DNA of 64,000 bases. It comes from Spirochaetaceae bacterium (lineage in GTDB: Bacteria; Myxococcota_A; UBA9160; UBA4427). The position numbers and the translations under genes were made by a program. Under the pieces are notes generated by a model. The model did not search any database, had not been told where the DNA came from, and saw nothing but the letters and a program-made list of their open reading frames with translations. Shown one piece after another: positions 37,778 through 47,354 of this stretch; the stretch's first letter is position 1; each line of letters starts with the position of its first letter. Location of the stretch: contig JACKFD010000020.1 of assembly GCA_020632655.1 (NCBI GenBank), positions 1-64,000 of the forward strand. The letters are read 5' to 3'.

Positions 37778-38581
37778 CTAGGTCGGCCGGGCGAGGATCC
37801 GGTAGCGGTTGAGGTCGCCCTCGGCGCCGTCCGCGAGGTAGTCGTCGACCCCCTCGAGGCCGAGCTCGCTCGACCATCCCGCAATCTCCGCTTCGTCCAC
37901 CTGATGGCAGTAGCGCGGGGGCCTCTCGGGGTCGGCCCCGAAGCGCAGCAGCCCGTCCCCCGCCTCGAGTCGGGCCGGGTCGACCGTCCGCCCGAGCACG
38001 GGGCCGAGGGCCTCCCACGCGACGCGCCGCCGCTCGAAGCGGGGGCGACCGGCGAAGCGCCAGACCGCCAGCGCGAGGCGGCCCCCCGGCGCGAGCCGCC
38101 GGGCGCAGGCCGCGAGCAGGGCGAGCCGCCAATCCGCGCCGGGGACGTGATGCAGCACGCCCATCAGCGCCACCAGATCGAAGGGCCCCGGCGGCAGCGC
38201 GTCTCCCGGGCGTCCGCCGTCGACGGCGTCGGTGAGGAAGTCGAGCTCGACGAGGCGGCAGCGCCGGGCGAGTCCCGGAGCGAGCCGCGCCCGGGCGGCC
38301 CGCAGGAGAGCCGGGCTCGCGTCGACGCCGACGTAGTCGAGCGCCTCGGCGCCTTCCGCAAGCTCCCGCGCGAGGCAGGTCGCGAGGCGCGCATTGCCGC
38401 AGCCGACGTCGAGCACCCGTAGCGGCGCCTCGGCCGAGCCGCGCGCGCGGGGCAGGCTCTGTGCCAGGCGGTGCCAGCCCGGCCACGGCTCGTGGCCGCG
38501 GCTGGCGTCGAATCCCTCGGCCTGTACCGCGTAGAAGTCGCGGCAGAGGGCGAGCAGCTGGCGTCGCGTGAGGGCGTCCAT
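37778..38581 (-). CDS. Class I SAM methyltransferase, Trm9/ALKBH8-like
   Basis: 267 residues. The N-terminus FYAVQAEGFDASRGHEPWPG matches the entry motif of Trm9-type tRNA wobble-uridine methyltransferases. SAM motif I is VLDVGCGNARLA, motif II-type acidic end YVGVDASP, then LMGVLHHVPG and APGGRLALAVWRF. In eukaryotes Trm9 (with Trm112) methylates the cm5U34 made by Elp3; the divergent neighbour here is Elp3, which supports a related job (inference). ATG 38581 is used; the longer in-frame extension upstream is just the translated 36-bp minisatellite. Confidence 0.7.
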   Translation of the reverse strand: MDALTRRQLLALCRDFYAVQAEGFDASRGHEPWPGWHRLAQSLPRARGSAEAPLRVLDVGCGNARLATCLARELAEGAEALDYVGVDASPALLRAARARLAPGLARRCRLVELDFLTDAVDGGRPGDALPPGPFDLVALMGVLHHVPGADWRLALLAACARRLAPGGRLALAVWRFAGRPRFERRRVAWEALGPVLGRTVDPARLEAGDGLLRFGADPERPPRYCHQVDEAEIAGWSSELGLEGVDDYLADGAEGDLNRYRILARPT

Positions 38582-38636
38582 GGTCGCGGAGTCTAGACCC
38601 GGGGCCCGCGCGCGCCGCGCACCCGCGGCGGTGAGG

Positions 38637-38763
38637 CTCGGGATGCCCGCGCGGCCACGAGCGGCGGCGACGCTCGGGATGCCCGCGCGGCCACGAGCGG
38701 CGGCGACGCTCGGGATGCCCACGCGGCCACGAGCGGCGGCGACGTTCGGGATGCCCCCGCGCG
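38637..38763. repeat. 36-bp GC-rich tandem repeat, about 3.5 copies
   Basis: Units start at 38637, 38673, 38709 and 38745 (last partial). The first two are identical; the third differs by one base; the fourth begins with C to T. Core GGATGCCCGCGCGGCCACG. It lies between the divergent methyltransferase and Elp3 genes and is a multiple of three, so it translates as 12-residue repeats in several frames. Confidence 0.85.
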
Positions 38764-38832
38764 CGAGGGCTTCGTCGACGGCCTAGACTCGCGCGCCGGG
38801 CGGCGCACGGAGGACGCCTTCGGGAGGCGGGC

Positions 38833-40689
38833 TTGTCGGAGTCGCGAAGCAGAGCCGAGGCGATCGTCGGGCCTCCGCCGCGTGAGCCGGGGCGGCTGCG
38901 GGGCCGGGCGCCCGATCGCGACTTCGATCCGCGGCCGCTGCGGCGGGTGCTGCTGCCGCTGATCGAGGCGATCGACGCGCTGCCCGACGACGCGCCCGAG
39001 CCTCTGCCGGCTGAGCGGATGGACGCCCTGCTGCGTCGCCATCCGCGGCCGGGCGGTGGCTTCTTCTCGCGCAGCGAGCTGCTCGCCGGCTTCCGGGCCT
39101 TCGCCGACGCGTCGGGCTTCCGACTCGACGAGACCCGCTTCCGGCGCCGCGTCCAGCGTCGACCCGTGCGGACACGCAGTGGTGTCACGCCGCTCACGGT
39201 CCTGACCAAGCCCTTTCCCTGTCCGGGGCGCTGCGTCTTCTGCCCGAACGACGTGCGGATGCCCAAGAGCTACCTGTCCGACGAGCCCGGCGCCCAACGC
39301 GCGGCGAACAACCGCTTCGACCCCTATCTGCAGACGTGGAACCGACTCGCCGCCTTCGATGCGACCGGTCATCCCGTCGACAAGGTCGAGCTGATCGTGC
39401 TGGGGGGCACCTGGTCCTTCCATCCCGAGGCCTATCAGGTCTGGTTCGTCCGCCGCTGTCTCGAGGCGATGAACGACTTCGGCGAGGGGAGGGACGCGCG
39501 CGATGCGGTCTTCCCCGCGACGCCGGACTTCGAGGGGATCGGCGAGTCGCCTCGCGGCGACGCCTTCGCGAAGAATCCCTACAACGAGCGCGTCACGCGC
39601 TTCCTCAAGGCGCGCCAGGACGGGCGGTTGATCGCGCCCGGGGAGGAGTCGGATTGGGCGGCGCTCGAGGCGGCCCAGCGCACGAACGAGCGCGCCGGCG
39701 CGCGCTGCGTCGGGCTCGTCCTCGAGACGCGCCCGGACCACGTCGACGAGGCGGAGGTGCTGCGGCTGCGCCGGCTCGGCGCGACGAAGGTGCAGCTCGG
39801 CGTGCAGAGTCTCGACGACGCGATCCTTGCCGCCAACCAACGGGGACACGGCGTGGCCGAGACCCGGCGTGCCTTCGGACTGCTGCGACGCGCGGGCTTC
39901 AAGATCCACGCGCATTGGATGGCGAATCTGCTCGGCGCCACGCCGGCGGGCGATGCGCGGGACTTCGCGCGGCTCTTCGAGTACGAGGCGCTGCGACCCG
40001 ACGAGCTCAAGCTCTACCCCTGCAGTCTCGTCGAGACTGCGGAGCTGATGGGCTTCTGGCGTCGCGGCGAGTGGCGACCCTACACGGACGAGGAGCTGCT
40101 CGACGTGGTGGCGGGGGCACTGCCGCGGGTGCCGCGCTGGTGCCGGGTCACGCGGGTGATCCGGGACATCTCCTCCGACGACATCGTGGTCGGCAACAAG
40201 CGCACGAACTTCCGCCAGATCGCCGAGGCGGAGGTCGCCCGTCGCGGTGGGCGCCTCGCGGAGATCCGCCATCGCGAGATCCGCGGCGAGCCCTTCGAGG
40301 CGCGGGATCTCGAGCTCGTGCAGACGGAGTACGCAGTGGTCGGAGGGCGCGAGCGCTTCCTCGAGCTCGTGGCGCCGGGCGATCGCATCGTCGCCTTCCT
40401 GCGACTCTTCCTGCCGGCGGGTCCGTCCTTCGTCGACGAGCTCGCCGACCATGCCCTCGTCCGCGAGCTGCACGTCTACGGCGGCGCGGTCCGGATCGGC
40501 GCCGAGGCGGAGGGCGCGGCCCAGCATCGCGGGCTCGGCGCCCGACTGCTCGAGGTCGCCGCCGGACTCGCCCGCGCCGACGGACGCGCGGCGCTGTCGG
40601 TCATCTCCGCGATCGGGACGCGCGCCTACTACCGGCGGCAGGGCTTCGTCGACGGCGTGCTCTACCAGCATCGGTCGCTGGTCGACTGA
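38833..40689 (+). CDS. elp3: Elp3-family radical SAM/GNAT tRNA wobble-uridine modification enzyme
   Basis: 618 residues, TTG start with GGGAGG 6 nt upstream. The radical SAM domain has PCPGRCVFCPND (Cx3Cx2C, ~129-136), MPKSYLSDEPGAQRAANNRF, the LIVLGGTWSFHP segment and LETRPDHV. The C-terminal GNAT acetyltransferase domain (~490-618) has HRGLGARLLE (acetyl-CoA loop) and AYYRRQGF. Elp3 adds a carboxymethyl group to U34 of tRNA using acetyl-CoA and SAM radicals; bacterial homologues act alone. Divergent from the Trm9-like methyltransferase. Confidence 0.9.
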   Translation: MSESRSRAEAIVGPPPREPGRLRGRAPDRDFDPRPLRRVLLPLIEAIDALPDDAPEPLPAERMDALLRRHPRPGGGFFSRSELLAGFRAFADASGFRLDETRFRRRVQRRPVRTRSGVTPLTVLTKPFPCPGRCVFCPNDVRMPKSYLSDEPGAQRAANNRFDPYLQTWNRLAAFDATGHPVDKVELIVLGGTWSFHPEAYQVWFVRRCLEAMNDFGEGRDARDAVFPATPDFEGIGESPRGDAFAKNPYNERVTRFLKARQDGRLIAPGEESDWAALEAAQRTNERAGARCVGLVLETRPDHVDEAEVLRLRRLGATKVQLGVQSLDDAILAANQRGHGVAETRRAFGLLRRAGFKIHAHWMANLLGATPAGDARDFARLFEYEALRPDELKLYPCSLVETAELMGFWRRGEWRPYTDEELLDVVAGALPRVPRWCRVTRVIRDISSDDIVVGNKRTNFRQIAEAEVARRGGRLAEIRHREIRGEPFEARDLELVQTEYAVVGGRERFLELVAPGDRIVAFLRLFLPAGPSFVDELADHALVRELHVYGGAVRIGAEAEGAAQHRGLGARLLEVAAGLARADGRAALSVISAIGTRAYYRRQGFVDGVLYQHRSLVD

Positions 40690-40736
40690 GATCCGTGCCG
40701 CGGCGGCGGCTGCGGCGATCGGGCGCCCCGCCCCGA

Positions 40737-40767
40737 CCCCGCTCGTCCGGCCTGCGGACGAGCGGGG
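40737..40767. terminator. Perfect 13-bp hairpin between convergent genes
   Basis: CCCCGCTCGTCCG-GCCTG-CGGACGAGCGGGG. It lies between the ends of elp3 (+) and the htrA-type gene (-), placed as a bidirectional terminator; no long T-run follows, as is common in very GC-rich genomes. Confidence 0.65.
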
Positions 40768-40780
40768 AGGGCGTCTCGTC

Positions 40781-42316
<1,536 letters not shown>

Positions 42317-42389
42317 GTCTGGTTCCTCCTCGATGTCCGGATCCGATGCCACGGCCGCCGGATCGTTCCCTGTCTTCGGACGGCGACGC

Positions 42390-43829
42390 CTAGAGCAGCG
42401 GAAGCGTGAGATGGTATCGACCGGGTCCACGCTGGACCACGACGAGCGCGCGCCCGAGGCCGCGCAATCGTGCGACCGCCTTGCGCAGATCCTCGTGCGA
42501 GCCGAGGGTCACGCCGTTGATCGCGAGCAGGGCATCGCCCCGCCGCAGGCCGAGCGCCCGGGCGGCCGAGTCCGGGTCGACCTCGACGATCTCGTAGGCG
42601 TCGTCGGCGCTGCGCTGGCGCAGGGTGAGGCCGAGCCGGCTCTTGAGGATCGCCGCCACCCGGGATTGGGGCAGCTCCTCGGCGCGCGGCTGCGCGTGCA
42701 GCAGCTCGCCCGCCCGCACGAGCTCCATCTCGATCGCCTGTCCCGCGGTCATCGGCTCGAGCATCTCGATCAGCTGCAGCGCGGTCTTGATCCGTCGGCC
42801 GTCGACGCGAGCGATCACGTCGCCGCGGCGCACGCCCGCGCGGGCGGCGGGGCTGCCGGGCTCGATGCGGTTGACCAGCACTCCGACGACGCCGTCGGGC
42901 AGGTCGATCACCTCGCGCAGCGCGGGGTCGAGGTCGGTGAACTCGAGACCGAGCCAGACGGGATGCACCTCGCCGTAGAGCAGCAGCTCGCGGATCACGC
43001 GCCGGGCGACGTCGATCGGGATCGCGAAGCCGATGCCCTGGGCGCCGTCGTAGATCGACGCGTTGATGCCGATCAGCTGACCGTCGGCGTTCAGCAGAGG
43101 CCCGCCGGAGTTGCCGGGGTTGATCAGGGCGTCGGTCTGGATGAGGCCGTGGAAGGTCAGGCTGTTCTGCGCGTTGACCGAGCGGTTCGTCGCGGAGATG
43201 ACGCCGGTCGTCACGCTATTCGAGAAGCCGAAGGGGTTGCCGATCGCGATGACGGGCTCGCCGACCATCAGGTCGTCCGATCGGCCGGGCGGCGTGAAGG
43301 GCAGCTCGACGTCGCTCAGGATGCGCAGCACGGCGAGGTCGTTGCCCATGTCCGCACCCACGAGCTCGGCGTCGAACTCGCGCCCGTCGGCCATCGTGAC
43401 CCGCACGCGATCCGCCCGCGCGATCACGTGCTCGTTCGTCAGCACGTGGCCCTCGCGATCGAAGATGACGCCGGAGCCCAGGCTCTGGGTCGTGCGCGGG
43501 CGGGGCTCGAAGAAGCTGCGGAAGAAGTCGTCGACCGTCGGATCGACGCCCGGGCGGGGATTGAAGGGGGAGGGCGTCTGGGTCAGTCGTTCGGTCGTGA
43601 CGTTCACGACGGAGGGGCCGACGCGCTCGACGACGCCGACCGTCGCGGTGCGTCGCAGGAAGGGATCGTCCGCCAGCGCCGTCGCCGCGAGGCTCGTACA
43701 GGCGATCAGTCCGAGCGCGGCCCGGGCGACCGAGCGGGCTCGCGCGCCGGTCGCGACGGCCCGTCGCCGCGCCACGCCCGTCGAGCGGTGCGATCCCTGG
43801 CTTGCACGCACGGACGTCGGGGCCTTCAT
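42390..43829 (-). CDS. HtrA-like trypsin protease with PDZ domains, paralogue of the next gene
   Basis: 479 residues with an N-terminal signal (ALGLIACTSLAATALA). Catalytic His in LTNEHVIAR (~132), Asp in GNDLAVLRI (~161), Ser in NPGNSGGPL (~241). A first PDZ domain (WLGLEFTDLDPALREV; GSPAARAGVRRGDVI) and a divergent C-terminal PDZ-like region (DPDSAARALGLRRGDALLA). 73 bp upstream of the other htrA-type gene, same strand, so probably one transcript. Confidence 0.88.
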   Translation of the reverse strand: MKAPTSVRASQGSHRSTGVARRRAVATGARARSVARAALGLIACTSLAATALADDPFLRRTATVGVVERVGPSVVNVTTERLTQTPSPFNPRPGVDPTVDDFFRSFFEPRPRTTQSLGSGVIFDREGHVLTNEHVIARADRVRVTMADGREFDAELVGADMGNDLAVLRILSDVELPFTPPGRSDDLMVGEPVIAIGNPFGFSNSVTTGVISATNRSVNAQNSLTFHGLIQTDALINPGNSGGPLLNADGQLIGINASIYDGAQGIGFAIPIDVARRVIRELLLYGEVHPVWLGLEFTDLDPALREVIDLPDGVVGVLVNRIEPGSPAARAGVRRGDVIARVDGRRIKTALQLIEMLEPMTAGQAIEMELVRAGELLHAQPRAEELPQSRVAAILKSRLGLTLRQRSADDAYEIVEVDPDSAARALGLRRGDALLAINGVTLGSHEDLRKAVARLRGLGRALVVVQRGPGRYHLTLPLL

Positions 43830-43978
43830 CCTCTCGCTTCCATCGGAGCCGACGACCGGGGCGCTTCGGCGGCAGCTCTCGAGGCCGCGCGATCCTGCGG
43901 GGGATCGCTTCGGCCCGCCCCCTCGGAGGCCGCCCGCGCCTCGATGGTTCGATTCCCGGGGTCCGGGACGTCGCGAGT

Positions 43979-44677
43979 CTAGCCCCCGGCGTCCGTCGGA
44001 GCGGTCGGAGGGTGGCTTTGCGCTGCGGCATCGAGGGCGCGGCGCAGCGGCGGCACGATCGCGGCGGCCGCCTCGCCGGGTCTCGCGAGTGCGCCGGTCA
44101 CGGCGACGCCGGCCGCCCCCGCCGCGAGGGCCGCCCCCACTCGCTGCGCGTCGACGCCGCCCTGCGCGAGCAGGGCCAGGCCGAGCCGGGCGGCCTGCGC
44201 GAGCCGATCGGGGCCGAGGGCCTCGCGCGTGGCGGGCTTCGAGATCGGATCCCAGATCGGAGCGAGATGCGCGTAGTCGAGCGCTCCGGCGCTCGCTGCG
44301 GCCTCGACCTCGGCGATCGTGTGGAGCGAGGCGCCCAGGAGTGCGCCGGCGCCGAGCAGGCCGCGCGCCGTCCGCGCGTCGACGGCGTCGAAGCCGAGAT
44401 GGACCCCGTCGGCACCGGCGGCGAGGGCGAGGTCGACGCGCCGATTCACGAGCACGCGCGGTCGGTCTGCGCTCGCCCGGTCGCGCGCGGCGCAGAGCGC
44501 ACGCAGCAGCCGGTAGGCCACGTCGTCCTCGAGCGTGCGGTCGCGCAGCTGGATCCAGTCGACGCCCGCCTCGAAGAGCGCGCCCGCCCGCGCCCCCGGA
44601 TCGGGCCCGAGACCGGAAGCGTCGAGCACGGCGCAGAGGATCGGTCTCGACCCGAGCTCAGAAGCTCGCCGTGCCAT
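43979..44677 (-). CDS. thiE: Thiamine-phosphate synthase family (ThiE)
   Basis: 232 residues, TIM barrel. WIQLRDRTLED (HMP-PP side), VLVNRRVDLALAAGADGVHL, GASLHT, LAPIWDPISK (equivalent of the FGP-F-T-SK loop) and LLAQGGVDA. Couples HMP-PP with thiazole phosphate to thiamine phosphate. Starts inside the last 20 bp of thiG, so translationally coupled in thiS-thiG-thiE. Could be the TenI-like variant; the pathway context favours ThiE. Confidence 0.8.
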   Translation of the reverse strand: MARRASELGSRPILCAVLDASGLGPDPGARAGALFEAGVDWIQLRDRTLEDDVAYRLLRALCAARDRASADRPRVLVNRRVDLALAAGADGVHLGFDAVDARTARGLLGAGALLGASLHTIAEVEAAASAGALDYAHLAPIWDPISKPATREALGPDRLAQAARLGLALLAQGGVDAQRVGAALAAGAAGVAVTGALARPGEAAAAIVPPLRRALDAAAQSHPPTAPTDAGG

Positions 44678-45455
44678 CGAGCGGGCTCGAGGCCGAGGCG
44701 TAGAGCCGCTTCGGCATGCGCCCCGCCTCGTAGGCCAGGCGTCCCGCCTCGACGCCGAGACGCATCGCGCGGGCCATCTTCACGGGATCCTTCGCGTGCG
44801 CGATCGCCGTGTTCATGAGCAGCGCCGTCGCACCGAGCTCCATCGCGAAGGCCGCATCGCTCGCCGTGCCCACGCCCGCGTCGACGATCACGGGCACCTC
44901 GACCGTCTCGAGGATGATGCGCAGATTGGCGGGGTTGCGGATGCCCATGCCCGAGCCGATCGGCGCCGCGAGCGGCATCACCGCAGGGCAGCCCATGGCT
45001 TCGAGGCGCTGGCACGCGACCGGGTCGTCCGTGATGTACGGCAGGACCGTGAAGCCGTCGGCGATCAGGATCTTCGCGGCCTCGAGGGTCGCCGGGACGT
45101 CGGGGAAGAGCGTGCGCTCGTCGCCGATCACCTCGAGCTTGACGAGGTCCGTCTCGAGCAGCTCGCGCCCGAGTCGCGCCGTCGTGACGGCGTCCTCGAC
45201 CGTGTAGCAGCCCGCCGTGTTCGGCAGGATCGTGAAGCGGTCCGGGCGGATCACGTCGAGCAGGCGCGGCCCCTTCGCCGCGTCGAAGTTCACGCGGCGC
45301 AGCGCCACGGTCACCATCTCGGCGCCCGCCGCCTCGGCGCAGGCGAGGTTCTGCTCGAAGCTCTCGTATTTGCCCGTGCCGATGATCAGCCGGGAGCGGA
45401 AAGCGTGGCGGCCGATCTCGAAGGCCGTCTCGTTCGGGTTCGTGTCGTTCGACAT
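44658..45455 (-). CDS. thiG: Thiazole synthase
   Basis: 265 residues, TIM barrel. SRLIIGTGKYES, Schiff-base Lys in DLVKLEVIGD, LPYITDDPVACQRLEAMGC, PLAAPIGSGMGI and VIVDAGVGTASDAA. Forms the thiazole phosphate from DXP, the glycine or tyrosine imine and ThiS thiocarboxylate. Five bp after thiS; its GGAGG site overlaps the thiS stop. Confidence 0.95.
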   Translation of the reverse strand: MSNDTNPNETAFEIGRHAFRSRLIIGTGKYESFEQNLACAEAAGAEMVTVALRRVNFDAAKGPRLLDVIRPDRFTILPNTAGCYTVEDAVTTARLGRELLETDLVKLEVIGDERTLFPDVPATLEAAKILIADGFTVLPYITDDPVACQRLEAMGCPAVMPLAAPIGSGMGIRNPANLRIILETVEVPVIVDAGVGTASDAAFAMELGATALLMNTAIAHAKDPVKMARAMRLGVEAGRLAYEAGRMPKRLYASASSPLDGTASF

Positions 45456-45460
45456 CTCGA

Positions 45461-45694
45461 CTAGCCTCCTCCGACCGCCTCGAGGATCTCGACGCGGTCG
45501 CCTTCGCGGAGCTCGACCTCGGCGTAGCGCGAGCGGAAGACCACGTCCCGATTCACCGCGACCGCCACGCGCCGACCGCCCATGCCGAGCACGTCGAGCA
45601 GGCCCGCCACGGAGCAGGGGGCCTCGAGCGCCCGGGGCTCGCCGTTGATGGTCAGCTGGAGGTCGTTCGGCGTTCGGTTGCGGGAGGCCGTCAT
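45461..45694 (-). CDS. thiS: Sulfur carrier protein ThiS
   Basis: 77 residues, beta-grasp. LTINGEPRALEAPCSVAGLL, VAVAVNRDVVFRSRYAEV and the C-terminal EAVGGG needed for thiocarboxylate formation. ATG 45694 chosen by family length. First gene of thiSGE. No TPP-riboswitch signature is seen upstream. Confidence 0.9.
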   Translation of the reverse strand: MTASRNRTPNDLQLTINGEPRALEAPCSVAGLLDVLGMGGRRVAVAVNRDVVFRSRYAEVELREGDRVEILEAVGGG

Positions 45695-45862
45695 CGTCGG
45701 TTCGTTCTGCGGCCGGCAGTCGGCTGTCGGCGGTCGTGCCCGATCCGTCGCAAGCGCACTTCGCGGCGGAACGCGGGCAACATACCCGACGCCTCGCGCG
45801 CCTGCCGCCGCGCCGTCCGCCTGCGGTAGGCTTCCGGCGCCCCGCCCCCCGGAGACGCGCTG

Positions 45863-47080
45863 ATGCAGGAGGCCTCGGAAGACCGGCCCGTATGGGCCTG
45901 GATCGATCTCGATGCGCTGCGCCACAACGCGCGACGGGCGCGGGCCTGCGCTGCGGGGCGGGCCGTGATCGCGGTCGTGAAGGCCGACGGCTACGGGCAC
46001 GGCGCGGCGACGATCGCGCGCGGGCTGCTGGCCGAGGGCATCCGACGGCTGGCGGTCGTCAGCGTCGCGGAGGGGGCCTCGCTCCGCCGCGCCGGCATCG
46101 TCGCGCCGATCCTGCTGCTCGGCGGTCTCGACGACTCGGCCGCCGCCGAACGGGCCGTGAAGTGGGGCCTCACGCCGGTGATCCACGATCCGGCGGGCTT
46201 CGAGCTCGCGCGCACCTACGGCCGCTCCGACTCGCCGCTCAAGGTCGAGGTCGAGATCGACACGGGCATGCATCGCATGGGCGTGCCGCTGGCCTCGGCC
46301 CGCGCGCTGCTCGCCCGCATCGCCGCCACGCCCCAGCTCGCCCTGGCCGGCGTCTTCACGCATCTGGCCCGGGCCGACGAGCCCGATCCCGAGCCGAGTC
46401 GCGAGCAGGTGGCGCGCCTCGCGCAGGTCCTGGCGGAGCTGCGGCGGCCCGGGGAGTCCGGGCCCGACGTGCACGTCGCGAACTCCGCCGGGCTGCTGCG
46501 GCTCGCCGAGATCGAGACCGCCGAGGCCGGACTCGTGACGCGGGCCGTGCGGCCGGGCCTCATGCTCTACGGCCTCTCGCCCTTCGCCGGGCCGGCCGCG
46601 GACGATTCGGGCGAGACCGCCGAGGCGCTCGGGCTCGAGCCGGTCATGACGCTGGCGGCGCGGGTGGTGGCGACGCGGGCGGTCGAGCGCGGCGAGACCG
46701 TCGGCTACGGCGGGACCTGGCGGGCGCCGCGGGCCACGCGGGTGGCGACCCTGCCGCTCGGCTACGCGGACGGACTGCCGCGGGCGCTGGCGGGCCGCGG
46801 TCGGGTGCATCTGGCCGGGGCGATGCGGCCGATCGTGGGGCGCGTCTCGATGGACTATGTGACGGTCGAGGTCGGCGACGCGCCGGTCGCCGTCGGCGAC
46901 GTGGCCACGATCTTCGGTCGGACGCCTTCGGGGGAGCGCGTGCCGGTCGAGCGCTTCGCCGCCTGGGCGGGCACGATCGGCTACGAGATCGTCTCCGGCA
47001 TCGGCGCGCGCGTACCGCGTCGGGTGGGCGCCGGCGCACCGCCGTCGGGCGACTCGGGCGACCTCGAATCGGCCGTTTGA
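45863..47080 (+). CDS. alr: Alanine racemase
   Basis: 405 residues; GGAGA before the ATG. PLP Lys in VVKADGYGHGA, IDTGMHRMGV, Arg/His barrel residues, second catalytic base Tyr in VGYGGTWRA, and GRVSMDYVTVEVGD. Supplies D-alanine for peptidoglycan. Divergent from thiS. Slightly long C-terminal tail (~20 residues, Gly/Ser/Asp-rich). Confidence 0.93.
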   Translation: MQEASEDRPVWAWIDLDALRHNARRARACAAGRAVIAVVKADGYGHGAATIARGLLAEGIRRLAVVSVAEGASLRRAGIVAPILLLGGLDDSAAAERAVKWGLTPVIHDPAGFELARTYGRSDSPLKVEVEIDTGMHRMGVPLASARALLARIAATPQLALAGVFTHLARADEPDPEPSREQVARLAQVLAELRRPGESGPDVHVANSAGLLRLAEIETAEAGLVTRAVRPGLMLYGLSPFAGPAADDSGETAEALGLEPVMTLAARVVATRAVERGETVGYGGTWRAPRATRVATLPLGYADGLPRALAGRGRVHLAGAMRPIVGRVSMDYVTVEVGDAPVAVGDVATIFGRTPSGERVPVERFAAWAGTIGYEIVSGIGARVPRRVGAGAPPSGDSGDLESAV

Positions 47081-47105
47081 CGCGGCGACCGCGCGTCGGT
47101 ACAAC
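47077..47105 (+). promoter_or_regulatory. Candidate sigma70-type promoter for purH
   Basis: TTGACG (47077-47082) - 17 nt - TACAAC (47100-47105). The -35 overlaps the alr stop codon. About 240 nt leader to purH. Confidence 0.5.
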
Positions 47106-47354
47106 ACGTCGACCCCCGGATCCCCGCACAGGAACCGCGCATCCGCCGCGCCGAGGACGGTCGTGTCGCGTCGCCCGTCGGGCGGGGTGGCCCGTGCCGC
47201 CGCGGGGCGGGGCGGCTCGCGCCCGCGTCGGGCGCAGCGGCGTCCGTCCGCGGTCCGGCCGTCGGCGGACGAGAGCCGCGGACGCGCGCCGAGCACGATC
47301 CGAGCCCGGGTCGCCGAGGCGAGCCCGGCCGACACGATTGAAGGAGACCCGTCG

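Noticed and set aside
38582..38722. N-terminal extension of the Trm9-like protein with 12-residue repeats
   Set aside because: It is the 36-bp minisatellite read in frame; family homology begins at ATG 38581.
45695..45862. TPP riboswitch ahead of thiS
   Set aside because: No CTGAGA or other conserved thi-box pieces found on the minus strand.
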